From: Cacajao melanocephalus
Lineage: Eukaryota; Chordata; Mammalia; Primates; Pitheciidae
Reading direction: 5' to 3'
Length of the DNA stretch: 64,000 bases
Assembly: GCA_963573385.1 (NCBI GenBank)
Contig: CAUYLG010071502.1
Location: forward strand, 62,001-126,000
Position numbers and translations under genes: made by a program. Shown piece after piece: positions 52,201 through 64,000 of this stretch. The notes beneath the pieces were generated by a model. The model was not told the DNA's origin and ran no database searches. It saw only the letters and a list, made by a program, of their open reading frames with translations. How positions within the stretch are numbered: position 1 is the first letter of the stretch; every line of letters begins with the position of its first letter.

Positions 52201-53160
52201 CGAAACACTCTATGTGTAAATGCGCATAGAATCCTTTCCTAGCCCACAGTAATTAAAATAAAAATACTATGTTTTTTAAAAAATAATCTGTTACAGACAG
52301 CTAAATATACTACCTCAAAAGAGAGTAATCAAAGTACAGGGTTTAATAAAAGACAACCCTTCCCTCACCCACCCTCCATCAAGGCATCCGTTAATACCTT
52401 GGACAAACAGAAGAGCTTCTGGAGGCAAAATATTGTGTATCAAACCTTGATTTTCCTAACAATACTTACTGTAAAGGTGAAAAAAAGGATTCATTTGAGA
52501 AAACAATAACCCATCTATCATACATGTTTAAAATATAGCAACCTCTAAGAATGAGTTTAGAAGATCACTAAGTGTAATAAAATATTTTTAAGTGTCAAAA
52601 TAAGCTTGGCTCCCCTGCAGCCACCAACCAGCCATTAAAATGTGATTAATGTTGGAAACCCTGACCAGTCGGGGTGACTCAGACTCTGCAACATCTAGGG
52701 TAGGTGTCTTAGTCTTTTGACTCCTGTTGGAGGGATAAGGGAGAGCTCAATCCATAACAGTGGCTGTTCACCACCCTGGTGATTTGAGAGTGGAGGTGGG
52801 GGCAGGCAGCTGATTAGCAGGAGGGCAGGTATCACATCAAGTGATCTAGCAGTGAGGAGAGGTGAAGACCAGGGAGGTAGCAGCACAGCTGCAAAAGGAG
52901 CAAGAGAGCAATGATAGCAGAAGCCTGAAGGCCAGTGAAAGTGGCCAGGGTTGCATAGGTAGAGGCTTGGATTTCTGCCTGCCATTTCCTCTTGCCATCT
53001 TCAGGGTCTTTAGCATATAGTGCTGTTAAACTCACCACACCACCCACTTCTCAATGGACTTTCTGTTGACAAGGAATTCTGTTCTTTCAGACTTTCACTC
53101 TTGTGTCAGAAACACCTGGTGGCATGGGGCTTGGTTCATTTGCCCTTCATACACTCACAT
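49275..53160. other. intron 1, long repeat-free segment
   Basis: About 3.9 kb of AT-rich sequence in which I recognise no interspersed repeat and no exon. Confidence 0.5.
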
Positions 53161-53169
53161 AACCACTTC

Positions 53170-53910
53170 TCTTAGTACTGCCCTTAATTAAACATTGTTT
53201 TTCAATTGTCATCAGATTTGGGGAATTTTCAGCCATTATTTCTTCAAATATTCTTTCTGTGCCTTTCTCTCCTCTCATTATGGAACTCCTATTATACATA
53301 TATTGGTATAATTAGGTGTCCTACAAGTGTCTTAGACTGTTCATTTTCCTTCATTCCTTTTTTCTTTCTGCTCCTCAGATTGGGTAATCTCAATTGACCT
53401 ATCTTCAAGTTTGCTGATTCCTTCTGCTGTTGAACCCTTCTAGTGAAATTTTCTTTTAAGTTTTATGCTTCTCCAGAATTTCTGTTTGGCTCCTTTTAAA
53501 AACTATTTTGATCTATTTATTGATCTTCTCTATTTGGTGAGACATCATTCTCATGATTTCCTTTAGTTCTTTGTGCATGGTCCCCTTTAGCTCTTTGAGT
53601 GTATTTAGCATAGTTGATTTAAAATCTTTGATTAGAACATCCAATGTGTGGGTTTCCTCAGGCAGTTTTTACTAGTTGCCTTTTTCCCTGTGTATGGGCC
53701 ATACTTTTTTCCTTTGCATACCATATAGTTTTTTTGTTGAAAACTGTAATTTTTAATATTATAATGTGGCAACTCTGGAAATGAGATTTCCCCCACTCCC
53801 AAGGGTTTGTTGCTGCTTATTGTAGTTGTTGTTTTTGATTTGGTTAGTGATGTTTCTATATTAATTTTGTAAAGTCTATATTCCTTGTCATATATATCCA
53901 TTGAAGTTTC
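53170..53910 (-). mobile_element. L1M fragment, antisense
   Basis: GCCATTATTTCTTCAAATATTC, ATTCTCATGATTTCCTTTAG, GTATGGGCCATACTTTTTTC and TTTTTTTGTTGAAAACTG match a widespread antisense L1M segment. Confidence 0.6.
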
Positions 53911-54599
53911 TGTTCTATTAGCTTAGCAGTCGGTTAGTGATTGACAGAAATTTCCTTAAACACCTGGGACAAAATAGCACACACAACTCCTAGTCTTTGT
54001 AGTTGGGTTCTGTGTATATGTTGAACTGAACCAGGCAGTTTACAGCTCTGCCTTAGCCATCACTTTCTATTTGCACAGAGCCTGGAGGTCAGCCAGAGGT
54101 GAGAGTTTAGGGGTATCTCAGGTCTTTCCTGAGCATGCACTTGGCCCTAGCTAGTTAACCTTTTCTACAATCTATAGTCACCCTCTGTTGGACTATGCCA
54201 GTTAAAGGGCATTGGCACAGAAGATGCAGAATGACAGATTTCCCTTTTCACTCTATAAGGGCCACTTCCCTGTTTTCAGAAGCAGCATTGTTCAGTATAA
54301 GTCAATGATTGTTAACAACCATAATATTCTTAAAGCAATGATTTTTACTGTGTATTAGAATATACTTCTAGGTCAGGATTTTAGATTTTAGTCAGCTTTA
54401 TTTAACATATATGGAATTTAAATCTACAGAATAGAGGGTTTTTTTTTAATGTAAAATGATTTAAGCCGGTATGGTTAACCAGCATATTCACTTAGAATTC
54501 TAAAATTCTGTTGGCACATATATTTATCTTAGCCAGTTCAAGTTATAAACGTGAGCTTTATTGCTCATTTTCTTTATTGCTGCTATCTAATGTGATATT

Positions 54600-55205
54600 T
54601 TTAATTTTTTGAGATGCAGTTCTCATACCATACACTTTATTCTTTTAAAGCATACATTTAGGTTTATTGTATTTATAGTTTTATTGCATTTATAGTTATG
54701 CAACCATTAGCACTATCTAATTGCAGAACATTTACATGTCTCTTTTCATACCTTGCCCAATAACAGTCACTCCCATCCCCTGGCAACCACTAAATTCTAA
54801 ATTACTGTCTCTTGAATTTTCCTATCCTGAACATTTTACATAAGTGGAATCATAACAATATATGGCCTTTTCTAACTGGCTTCTTTCACTTAGCATAATA
54901 TTTTCAAGGTCCATCCATGTTGTAGCATGTATCAGTACTTAATTCCTTTTTATGGCTGAGTAATATTCCATTGTATGGATATGCCACAATGTATCTACTC
55001 ATCAGTTAAAGGACATGTATGTTATTTCTACCTTTTGGCTATTATGGACAATGCTGCTCTGATCATTAGTATACAAATTTTAGTGTGGATGTATATTTTA
55101 ATTTCTCTTTGGGTACATATCTAGAAGTGGAATTGGTGGGTTCTATGGTAACTCTGTATTTAATTTTTTCAAAAACTGTGAGATTGTTTTCGAAACCAGC
55201 CCAAT
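54600..55205 (-). mobile_element. L1M 3' region, antisense
   Basis: A strong match: CACTCCCATCCCCTGGCAAC, GTGGAATCATAACAATATATGG, CATCCATGTTGTAGCATG, AATATTCCATTGTATGGAT and AGTGGAATTGGTGGGTTC. It breaks off in the ORF2 end region. Confidence 0.85.
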
Positions 55206-55502
55206 CTGCTTTTGAGGTGACAAGTTCAAGTTCATTGAGAAAAGGAGTGGGCCATATTGACTATACGTCTATAAATGAAATGTTTCAAATGCTGACAATT
55301 TGCAAGGAGAATGTCTGCATAAAAACAGTTAAAATTATTTTTCTTTGATCAGCCTCCCCGGGGCTTCTGAGTATTATTGCCATGATCATCAGAATTAAGC
55401 CTTTTGCTGATTCTTCATGTAACTGACATTTCTGTTTAATCAGCTTTAAATTGCTCTCAAACAAACAAACAAACAAAACAGCCCATTATTCATAATCAAA
55501 TG

Positions 55503-55740
55503 CTCCAGAGTCAGACAGATGCAAGGGCTGGCTTTACTACTTCCTAACAGTATCACTTTGAGGAATAATGCCTTTTCTTGAAGAAAAACTTCATTTTCCT
55601 CCTCTGTAAAATGGGATTAACAGTATCTAGGCATTCCTTTATCAGAATGAGATCGTGTATGCAAAGCAGTTGCCTAGCATTTCCTAAGTGCTCAATAAAT
55701 GTTAACTATTGTTATTATTATTACTGTTATATCATTATTT
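55503..55740 (+). mobile_element. MIR
   Basis: Nearly complete: GAGTCAGACAGATGCAAG, CATTTTCCTCCTCTGTAAAA, TCAATAAATGTTAACTATTG and a TTATTATTATT end. Confidence 0.85.
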
Positions 55741-55744
55741 AAAT

Positions 55745-56480
55745 GCATTTTTTGAAAGATAATGTCTTCAAATATTCTCTGAAACTACTTAGAGACAAAG
55801 CCTATTTTAATATAGTTATCAAATTTTTAATCTAGCAAACAAAATCATTTATAATCAAAACTTTTTTTAAGGTGAAGAAAGAATGGGAAGTGGGTGGCTG
55901 AAAAAAATCAATTTAAAATCTTTCTTTGCTAGTTATTCATTTTATCCATGATATGTATTTAATTTAAAGCAATTTATTTCTCTTTTATTTCTTCCCTGAA
56001 GCAAATGTAATTTGAACATAGACTAATTTTTTTTTATAGCTAAAGTGAAATGTTAAACAAAATTGTCATCCCACTACTTTTAAGTTATTCTTTAAGGAAG
56101 AACTGGGTAAACCCTTCACAGAATGTTTGCAAAACATCTGATTGCACAATATGGTGTAAACTGTCACATTTCTCTTTAATTTTTTAATAGTGACCAAATA
56201 AAGTGAATGTTTTCCAGTGATTGTTCCATAATATCATGCTACAAATGCATTGCAAATAAAAGATTGATAATAAAATGCAAGAACACATGAAATAAGAAGA
56301 CAAATATGAAAATAGTCAAGGATGGTTACAAAACATTTGAATCAAACCTTTTTTGTTATTTTAAAAGGAATGCATCGTTGCTTAGTCTTTGTTCTAAGTG
56401 AGATGTACCATTATCTGTATCTGGAGCATCAACAAGTTTAAGAGCTGGAAGGGACTTTGGTCATAAAGGTTGGTCTAGCA
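55745..56480. other. intron 1, unannotated
   Basis: AT-rich with no recognised repeat or exon. Confidence 0.45.
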
Positions 56481-56650
56481 CAGGGTTTCTGAACCTGGGC
56501 ATCATTAACATTTTGCATTGATAATTATTTGTTGTGGGGTCTGTTTTGTGCATTATAGGATGTAGGGTCTACCCACTAGATGTCAGTAGCGCAGGGCTCC
56601 CCCTACCTGCCCCTTCCTTCTGCCCTCACTACACACATTGAGAACCACTG
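56481..56650 (-). mobile_element. MER20 (hAT-Charlie), antisense
   Basis: It starts CAGGGTTTCTGAACCTGGGC and ends TTGAGAACCACTG, so both terminal inverted repeats remain. TTTGTTGTGGGGTCTG and TACCCACTAGATGTCAGTAG are diagnostic. At 170 bp it is somewhat shorter than the usual about 220 bp, with loss in one arm. Confidence 0.85.
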
Positions 56651-56859
56651 ATTTGGGGTTTGCCAAAGTGTACACTCCATGGAGCAACACTCATGTTGGA
56701 GGGGCTGGGTTACTCCAGGAAAAGATTCTGTTGTTAAGTAAGTTTGAGAAATCCTTATTTAGACAACAACAAAGGATTGTCAGAGCTTTCAGTGTGATAT
56801 CTAAAATGAATTGCGAAGAGGCGAATGTGCAGCATGTCTCAGCTTATTTGACAGCAGCC

Positions 56860-56985
56860 TGTTTTTCAAAGGCAGCTTGCAGGGTAGAACATACTCCTGT
56901 CCCTGTGCTACAGCTCTTTCATTTTCCAGGTGAGGAAATGGAGGTCTAGGGAGGTTACGTGACCAGCCAAAGGCTGTGCATTACT
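56860..56985 (-). mobile_element. MIR, antisense fragment
   Basis: TTTTCCAGGTGAGGAAATGG, GGTCTAGGGAGGTTACGTG and ACCAGCCAAAGGCTGTGC form the antisense MIR core. Confidence 0.65.
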
Positions 56986-57004
56986 TAATTTCATAATTGC
57001 TGTG

Positions 57005-57474
57005 TGAGCATGTATTGCATGCTAGTTCCTGTGTTAGACACTGGGGAGACAATGGTGATACACAGGATAGGCAGACAGACCCACTAACTACAACACAGTG
57101 TGGTTAGTGCTAGCAGGGAGGCCCTCCAGGATGCTGAGAGAGCACCTTGAATTCAGTAGATGAGCTGACGCCATGTTGGACATGTTGAAGCTGGGGCATC
57201 TGTGGAGGTAGACCAGTTTGGGAGACCAGGCAGTTGACTGCCTACGGAGGCTGATTTTGCATTTCTGTGTATGATAATTGAAGCAAGGGACTGCATGAGA
57301 GTCCTCCAGGGATGAGGTCCTCCAGCCAAGTATAGAACCTTGGAGACATCCATGTTTAAGGGTGCACCAAGGAAGAGCAGCCCCAGATAGAAACGAAGAA
57401 GGATGTAGGAAAAAATATAGAGCCAGGCAAAGGGTGCAGTCTGATGCTCCAGAGAGGAAGCCGCAACCTGCAGG
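57005..57474 (-). mobile_element. L2, antisense (left part, split by MIR)
   Basis: TTAGACACTGGGGAGACAAT is the antisense L2 3' end. TTGGACATGTTGAAGCTGGG, and CCTTGGAGACATCCATGTTTAAGGG, follow in antisense ORF order. Confidence 0.7.
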
Positions 57475-57727
57475 GTTGAGGGCCTGGGCTCTGGAGTTGA
57501 ACTGGTGTTTGAATCCTAACTGCCTAGCTCACAGGTTGTGTGATATTTGGTGCCTGACCTGTTAACATTATTTTGCAAAGGCTCAATTTATCAAGGGGGT
57601 ATAATTGTAAAACCTACTTCATCTACATATTGTGAAGCCTAGCTAACATATGAGAAGTATGGAGTACCATGCTTGGCATATAAGAAATGCTTAGTAAATA
57701 TTGAATGATGCTATCCTTATTATCAAA
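57475..57727 (+). mobile_element. MIR inserted in L2
   Basis: GGCTCTGGAGTTGAACTGG, GTTTGAATCCTAACTGCC and the TAAGAAATGCTTAGTAAATA end form a near-complete sense MIR. L2 sequence resumes directly after it. Confidence 0.8.
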
Positions 57728-58100
57728 TGGCATGAGGACTCAGAAACATTCATTAAATTTGCTATCGTGGAGTTTGTGGGTGACCTTGGCAAAAATCCAT
57801 TTCAGTGGAGGGACAGATGGTTTGAGAGTGAGTGGGAGGTGAAACAGTAGAGGCTGTGAATTTAGAAATTTTCTCAAGGTTAGTTGTGAATGGGATTGGG
57901 TGGCAGTGAGGGGGCGGGGGTGGGGACGGTGGTGATTGCTGCTGGGGAGACTTGGAATTTGAGTGCTGGCTTAAAAGAAAACCACAGGAGAGGCTTGAGA
58001 AGTTTAAATGCTGAGGGTGAGAGGCCAGGAGAGATGAAGATAGTGATGCTAAGCAAGGAGTGAGAGACAACTAGGAAAGCAAGGAGCTTGCGAGGGAGAG
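57728..58100 (-). mobile_element. L2, antisense (right part)
   Basis: GGTGACCTTGGCAAAAATCC, CATTTCAGTGGAGGGACAG and GAGTGGGAGGTGAAACAGTAG continue the same antisense L2 interrupted by the MIR. Confidence 0.7.
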
Positions 58101-58785
58101 AAGAGGGAATGGGGCTCAGGGACCAGAAGAGAAGTTTCCCTGCACTAAGATTTGCCTCAGAGTCTATAGAGGCTACCAGAGTTCAGATTTGTAGGTTCCC
58201 GAAAAGGAGGGTTTAGTGGACCATTTTGACCTTCTCTCTATAATGATAACATATTTTTAAATCCTGAAAGTCAAGAAAAGAAAAGTCTCCCAAAAAGACT
58301 TTTGAGAAGATGGGCAAGAATCTGAGCCTTCTTGTGAAGTTATCAGACACTCTGGGAGTCAGCTTGGAATGCATACTCAACTCACTTTGCAACCATTAAC
58401 TTTTAGAGAAAGCCTCCCAAATCTAACTTTATTGAACAGCAGCCATTGGCTCTTTTCCTGATTTCTCTGGGCACAGATACATCTTCCAGCATCTCCTCCT
58501 GCTGACCATTGATGTGGTGTTTTTCTGATCAGGAATAGCAAACTTTCCTCTTCCTCAGTCTCCTGTACTGGGCAGAAGGAATTCCCACCATCTCCAAATC
58601 TTGGAGGACTGGAGAAGTTGAATCCTTCTGAAACTTGAAGAAAGGAGAATGCTCTCTACTATTTGAGTATAAAGAAGGTGGGAACTAGTGAATAGCAGCT
58701 ATGCATTTTGATACTATACTAATTCATAGCCCTGAGGTCTTTGGGCTTTGTTTACAGATTTCTCCCAAGACCTTCTAATAAGTCC
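58100..58785. other. intron 1, unannotated
   Basis: No gene or clear repeat recognised. Confidence 0.4.
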
Positions 58786-58789
58786 CACA

Positions 58790-58990
58790 GATTACTTCTC
58801 ACAGGCTCTCAGAGAGCCTTGGGAAGACAGAGGCCTCTCTTTCAGAGATGGAGAAGTATTGTGGGAGGTGACTTGCCCAAGGACGCACAAGACTCCTGTG
58901 ACTTTCAAATTAGAGCAGTATTGTGCAGCCAGAATTTGCCCAGTGTGGCTTCTGTCTCAGAACTTAGAACAGCGCTCTTGTGCAGTAAAG
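58790..58990 (-). mobile_element. MIR-like, antisense
   Basis: TGGGAGGTGACTTGCCCAAG followed by GACGCACAAGACTCC resembles the antisense MIR core. The flanks are weak. Confidence 0.45.
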
Positions 58991-59539
58991 ATTCCTAGTT
59001 TATTCCTTTTTATTTTAGTATAAAAAATTTAATGAGGTATACTTTTTATTATTTCTCCATTTAACTTGAGAAAACAACCTCATGGGTTCCTATTTTTGCT
59101 TCCCTCATTTTAAAGACAGGCAAGATTTCTTGAATAGATGAAAGAACACCCAAATTTGAGGGAGCACTCCAAGTACATAAATACTTGTGGCTGAGAGAAA
59201 ACAATGGCCCTCCCTCAAATACTCCAGGGAAGAACCAATATTGGCAACAGCTGTGTTTGAAAGTCTCCTAATTGTTATTTATTCTATCTGTAGATCTATA
59301 GTCCAACCAATGTATGAATAGGACTTTTGCTGATCATGTCTGTTTTGATCAGAACTGCTATAAATAAGAGTTTCAGTGTACTGTTTTCTTAAACTCCTAG
59401 GGTTTTTACTACAAATCAGAGTTGTTTCTTGTGATACAGCCTTCTTCAGCCTCTGATCATTTATAAGAAATTGAACCTAGAGTAGTCAACAAGTGATAAT
59501 TCTGTAAACTCCCTAAGGGATGATTTCTCAGATCTGTGA

Positions 59540-60190
59540 ACTCCATCATCCCTTCTAATCTCGAGTCACTTATTTTATTATGCTTTGTAGAGGTCTCCTA
59601 CAAGTACCTGAACTCCAGAATGTCTCAAATGTTATTCATGATTTTCTCCTAAGTCTGCTTCTCCTGCATGAGTTCCTGTGTCCGTTAATGACATTCTTTA
59701 TGATATGAGCAAGAAATCCTGGCACCATCTTTATCTCCCTTTTTGCTTACTCCAGTGTACATTTGACTACTCTATTTTCCAAGATGGTATTCTATTCTAG
59801 GTATGTCAGTTTCTGCTATTTCCTCTGTAAAGGCAGGTAGTAGGGTAGGATCCATCTTCACCTCCAGTGCTTTCTGCTTGGAAGATAATGCTTCCTGCTG
59901 GCCAGTTCCCATTCCTCAGCCCAAATACTACATCCTTGGCAAGGGATTCCTCTCTGAGCCTCTTTTCCAGGATGCTGCATTCATTTCTTCTTCTGGATTG
60001 CCAGTTTTTTTGTTGTTTTTGTTTTTGTTTTTTTTTTAACTCTGATGCTCATGAAACTTTGCAGTAAATTTTTATTTGAAGGTCTGACTCTTCTGCTAGA
60101 TTCCAAGATCTTTGAGAGTAGGAACAAGATTGTACTGAGATCCGTGTCTGGCACATAGGTAAGCACAAAAGCTATTGAGTATATTTAATT
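59540..60190 (+). mobile_element. L2 3' region, sense
   Basis: CAGTGCTTTCTGCTTGGAAG to GGATTCCTCTCTGAGCCTC and, after a T-rich stretch, GATTCCAAGATCTTTGAGAG and GTCTGGCACATAGGTAAGC follow L2 tail order. Confidence 0.65.
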
Positions 60191-60477
60191 GATTTGAATT
60201 AGAAAAAGATGTATGAAATAGAAGAGGAACAATTAAATAAATGCTTATTTTTCTTTGGTCTCATTTTAGTCTTTTTCTCTTCCCACTTCATTCTCTCCAC
60301 TCTCTTAGAAAAAAGCACATAAATGTTCTGTTCCTATAAAAACAATTTAAATACAGATTTTATTAGCAGACAGAATAACCTGGTTGCATTGTCAATGTTC
60401 TGTCTAAATGGAGTTTAACTAACAACTGTTGCCTTTAAGACACAGAAAGAAAACCTCACAAATATTATTTATAGAGA

Positions 60478-60690
60478 ACAGGCATTGGTCTTGGAGTTTG
60501 AGGGTCCAGATTCCAGTTTGGTTGCTCCCACTTATTACCTGAATGACCCCAGGCAATTCTCCTTGTTTAAGATTCAGTTTTCTCCCTTGAAAATGAGGAT
60601 AATACCTCCCTGACAAGGTTATTTTAAAGACTTGATGAGATATTGGATATGAAAGCATCTTGTATAGTGTAAGACACTGAGTAACTTCTG
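60478..60690 (+). mobile_element. MIR
   Basis: TTGGAGTTTGAGGGTCCAG, GACCCCAGGCAATTCTCC and GAAAATGAGGATAATACCTC follow the full MIR order. Confidence 0.85.
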
Positions 60691-60707
60691 ACATAGAATA
60701 AACTCAT

Positions 60708-61040
60708 GATTGCATGTTCATGTCCCCCCCAAATTCATACATTGAAATATAATCCCCAATGTGATGATTTTAGATAATTAGGTCATAAGGGAGGAGCCCT
60801 CATGAATGGGATTAGTACCTTTATAAGAAGAGATCAGAGAGCCATCTCACTGTCTTTTTGCCATGTGAAGATATAAGGGAAAGGTGGCCATCTGCAGCCT
60901 GGAGAGTGCCCTCACCAGAACCCGATCATGCTGGCACTCTGATCTCGCGCTTCCAGCCTCCAGAACTGTGAGAAACAAATTTCTGTTGTTTTAAGCTACC
61001 AGTCTGTGGTAATTTGTTATGGCTGCCAGAATTAGAATAG
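60708..61040 (+). mobile_element. MLT1-type LTR (MaLR)
   Basis: CCCCCCAAATTCATACATTG, GGAGGAGCCCTCATGAATGG, TTATAAGAAGAGATCAGAGAG, CCTCCAGAACTGTGAG and GTGGTAATTTGTTATGGC form a near-complete old LTR. No internal region is present. Confidence 0.85.
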
Positions 61041-61044
61041 CTCT

Positions 61045-62470
61045 TAATTAATTTTTAGTTGAATCTGAATTTATTTCTTAGGCCTGGATTTGAAAACCAT
61101 TCTGCTATGTGGTTTAGGTAGTATCAGCTGTTAGCATATGCATTGTCTCAAGGACTAACTTTTCAATATCTATCTTTATTTCAGATTAGTAACACCCTTT
61201 GTTTGGTAATAACATGAATATTATTTCACCTGATGTTTTCCTAAGACAATTAGATTGAATTTTTTCTTCTTACTTAAACATTTTTTGAGTACTATTAGTC
61301 CTCATCCATGTTTCAGATAATATTGAATTAAAGGCATACTTTTTAAACACTTGGTAATTAAATTTAGTAGTTTTGTTTGGAGGCATTTATTTTCATCTTG
61401 GTAATAAGACAAGACAATGTTTCATAATTATCATATTTTGTTTGGGATTTCTGCTGAATTTTCTCTCTCTTTGCAGTTCTCTTTTGGGGGAGGGGCTTCT
61501 CTCTACAGCCATATGCTAGTTTATGTGGGGAGAAGATAATGCATGGTAGCTGATTGGTGCTGGAAAATACACGAGATCCAGAGCATATTACTCCCTTGAA
61601 CATATCTTTCAGCCGCAGGGAAAACAAATCTAAGGCATGACTTACAACTTACTAGATGTAGATAGAACCTGTAGCCCAGTACTGATGAAGAAGAAACAGC
61701 CCCACTCTCTGTGCAGCCATGATGGCTGTTCCAAGTCAAAGGAAAAGGAGAAGTCTATTGGAGAAGATTTTCTTTCTTTTTTTTTTTTCCCCTTCTTCTT
61801 GTTTTCTTTAGTTCATCCATTCATTTCTTTTTCTAATATCCTGGGACACAAAAGCAGAATTTGTAGTTAGTTCTCTTGGCTATAGAAAGTCATCGTTTTG
61901 CTTTTCCTTTAAGGCTGATTCCAACACCACTTAATGAGAAGAAACTTTCATAGTTTCACATTGCCTCTAAGAAAATGGAACGTACCTAAGTATTATTGGA
62001 CAGCAGAAGTATTTTACAGTGGTTGCTGCTCAGGAAATTTGGGTGAAGGACTTGCAAAAGAGGAGCAAAGCAGACCCGAGCGAGAAGGCAGCAGTGCTCC
62101 CCTGCAACATGCTCCATCACTGGGCAGGGAAGACAGCACTGCCACCTCTCCACAGCCTCGTTCAAGAGCGCTGGTAATTGTAAGGTGTTTTGTTTTGATT
62201 TATTTGGGGAGTGGTGGATTAGCCTTTGAGCTTCTCCTCTAAACAGTTTTGTCAAACACTCATACCTACTTAGTTAACCAAAAATCCAAAGGAAGCTATT
62301 ACTGAAATATGAAATATACCAACAAAGCCAAACAGTAAGAGATTATACAGGGAAAGGCCTTTCTCCTCATTTTGGCTCCAGCCACTCAGTTTCCCTCCCC
62401 ACAAGTGTGTCCTTCCAGGGGTATTTGACCCATGAACCAGCACAGGTATGCATGTGCCTGCTTTTTCATA
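61045..62470. other. intron 1, unannotated
   Basis: No gene or repeat recognised. A locally GC-richer patch lies at about 62,060-62,175. Confidence 0.45.
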
Positions 62471-62690
62471 CCCTGCCGCAGCGTATTAAAATATTATTCA
62501 GTATTTTACTTTTTGTTTTTTTTTTACCTTACACTATTTCCTTATGTTTTCCAAGTCAGTATTTTATACTTTTCTTATGGTTGTGCAGTAATCCATTGTA
62601 TAGATGTGTAATTTATTTAGCCAGTTTCTTGAGAAATATTTAGGTTGGTTTTCATCTTTGATTATTACCAAAGTTCCTGGAATGAAGGAG
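62470..62690 (-). mobile_element. L1M-like, antisense fragment
   Basis: AATCCATTGTATAGATGTGT followed by TATTTAGGTTGGTTTTCATC resembles antisense L1M 3' sequence. Confidence 0.45.
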
Positions 62691-63019
62691 CTGTTATAAA
62701 ATTCTCGTCTTAGTGAAAGCTGCCCTATAATGTGCTCTGTTGATAGGATTAATAATTTGTCCTAGATAAAATAATAAAGAGAACTATCCAGGAGTTCTGT
62801 TTCCAAAACAAGTAAAAATCACATCTGATGAGGCTTAAAGGAGACTGAACAAGGACACAAGAACCACATACATTGTCTATAAAATGTGCAGCTTCAGTAC
62901 ATCTGCTGCCTGGTGTCTTGTTCTCTCAGACAACTGACCCCAAGGGTATGTCTTACAGAATAGTTGAACATGTGTAAAAGAAACGTTCTTGGTGTTGTGA
63001 CCCTCAAAAGGCTTGGTGT

Positions 63020-63320
63020 GGCTGGGCGCAGTGGCTTAACCTGTAATCCCAGAACTTAGGGATGCTAAGGTGAGTGCATCACCTGAGGCCAGGAATTCTA
63101 GACCAGTCTGGCTAACGTGGTGAAACCCATCTCTACCAAAAATACAAAAATTAGTCAGGCGTGATGGTGGGTCCCTGTAATCCCAGCTTCTCGGTAGGCT
63201 GAGGCAGGAGAATCTGCTTGAACCCAGGAGGCAGAGTTTGCAGTGGGCTGAGATCACGCCACTGCACTCCAGCCTGAGTGACAGAGCAAAACTCTGTCTC
63301 AAAATAAAGAAAAGAAAAAA
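63020..63320 (+). mobile_element. AluS-like
   Basis: A full-length Alu with perfect 14-bp target duplications AAAAGGCTTGGTGT at 63,006-63,019 and 63,321-63,334. Confidence 0.95.
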
Positions 63321-63559
63321 AAAAGGCTTGGTGTATGAATAAGGAAAGGAGCCCTAGATAATGGGCATGCAAAGACTTTTGTGTCCTCTGAAAAGGTCAC
63401 GCAATGATAGAAGTGAACTGAGACATCTGTGAACTAATGACTGACAGTAAAATCCACATAGTGTGGCCAGTGCTGTGGTTTTGGGTAAATGCAGGATGCT
63501 GTGGACAGTGGGTGCCTAAGAGCTACATTTCACTCAAATGCTGGAGAAGCAGGAGAGGT

Positions 63560-63685
63560 TGACCCTGAGGAAGTGCCTGCTAAGCTGAGCCCTGGAGAAT
63601 GTGAGGAGCATAGATTAGGAAGGGGTAGGATAGTGTGAGGAACTGTGTTCTAGGAGAGGGATCAGCAGCATTCCCAGAGATCATC
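63560..63685 (-). mobile_element. L2, antisense fragment
   Basis: CTGCTAAGCTGAGCCCTGGA, GTTCTAGGAGAGGGATCAGC and neighbouring text match the antisense L2 segment before the 3' end. Confidence 0.5.
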
Positions 63686-63834
63686 ACAGCCCATTTGAGC
63701 TTCAGTAGTGTGTCTGTCGGTGGGTGGAGAGGAGACTGGCAAGGTAATCAGGCACTGGAATCACCATAGCTCTCCACAGGTGTCAAGGAGGTTGGACGTA
63801 AGGCTATGGGAGGCCATCTTCATTTTTTCTTTTT

Positions 63835-64000
63835 TTTGGATGAACCCTGGAAGTGGACTTGCTGATTCAAAGGAAAGATTTAGAAATCTTTTAATAATGT
63901 AGTCAATCACATTGCCTCTGAAAAGGCAGATATACCAATTTACATGTCGACTATCAATTAGGACGCTAGCTTCAGCCTCACTGAGTATTATTGCTTTGAA
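63835..64000 (-). mobile_element. L1M-like, antisense, cut by the window end
   Basis: AAGTGGACTTGCTGATTCAAAGG, CATTGCCTCTGAAAAGG and ATACCAATTTACATG match antisense L1M. It runs off the window. Confidence 0.6.

Noticed and set aside
57500..57540. A tRNA-like GTTTGAATCC box
   Set aside because: It lies in a MIR, whose head derives from a tRNA. There is no cloverleaf and no intact A box, so it is not a tRNA gene.

Overview
This is primate, almost certainly human, nuclear DNA. It contains Alu copies of several ages (J, S and a Y-like copy), an L1P 3' end, an MSTA-type LTR, and many older L2, MIR, L1M, Tigger and MER20/MER5 fossils. Most of the window has low to moderate GC. One dense CpG island, at about 13.96-15.56 kb, holds the only gene segment I can support.

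That segment is the first coding exon of PLCL2 (phospholipase C-like 2, PRIP-2) on the + strand. It has an ATG at 15,189, 109 codons, and a phase-0 splice donor after 15,515. I identified it from the N-terminal sequence and from the RRSSIIK block at its end, which is shared with PLCL1. The PH, EF-hand, catalytically dead PLC and C2 domains are encoded by later exons outside the window.

Layout: 1-13.9 kb is upstream intergenic DNA, with L1M, AluJ, a Tigger-type element, MIRs, and an L2 interrupted by an L1P insertion. From 13.96 to 15.56 kb is the promoter CpG island. It has GC boxes, a CTCF-type motif, an E2F-type motif, a strong 3' splice site that suggests a spliced non-coding leader, and a leader with an A-run, a CGG/GAG triplet tract and an 8-bp tandem repeat. 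From 15.52 to 64.0 kb is the 5' part of intron 1. It holds repeats and long stretches of unannotated single-copy sequence, with no further exon that I recognise.

I found no undescribed multi-gene system, no CRISPR array, no operon and no clear RNA gene. The best leads are the architecture of the PLCL2 5' leader and promoter, a probable twin-primed L1 inversion at 24.6-25.9 kb, several nested insertions that give a relative chronology, and an unassigned 76-bp tandem duplication at 32.05-32.20 kb. Repeat boundaries were read by eye against remembered consensus sequences and can be off by tens of bases. Subfamily names are tentative.
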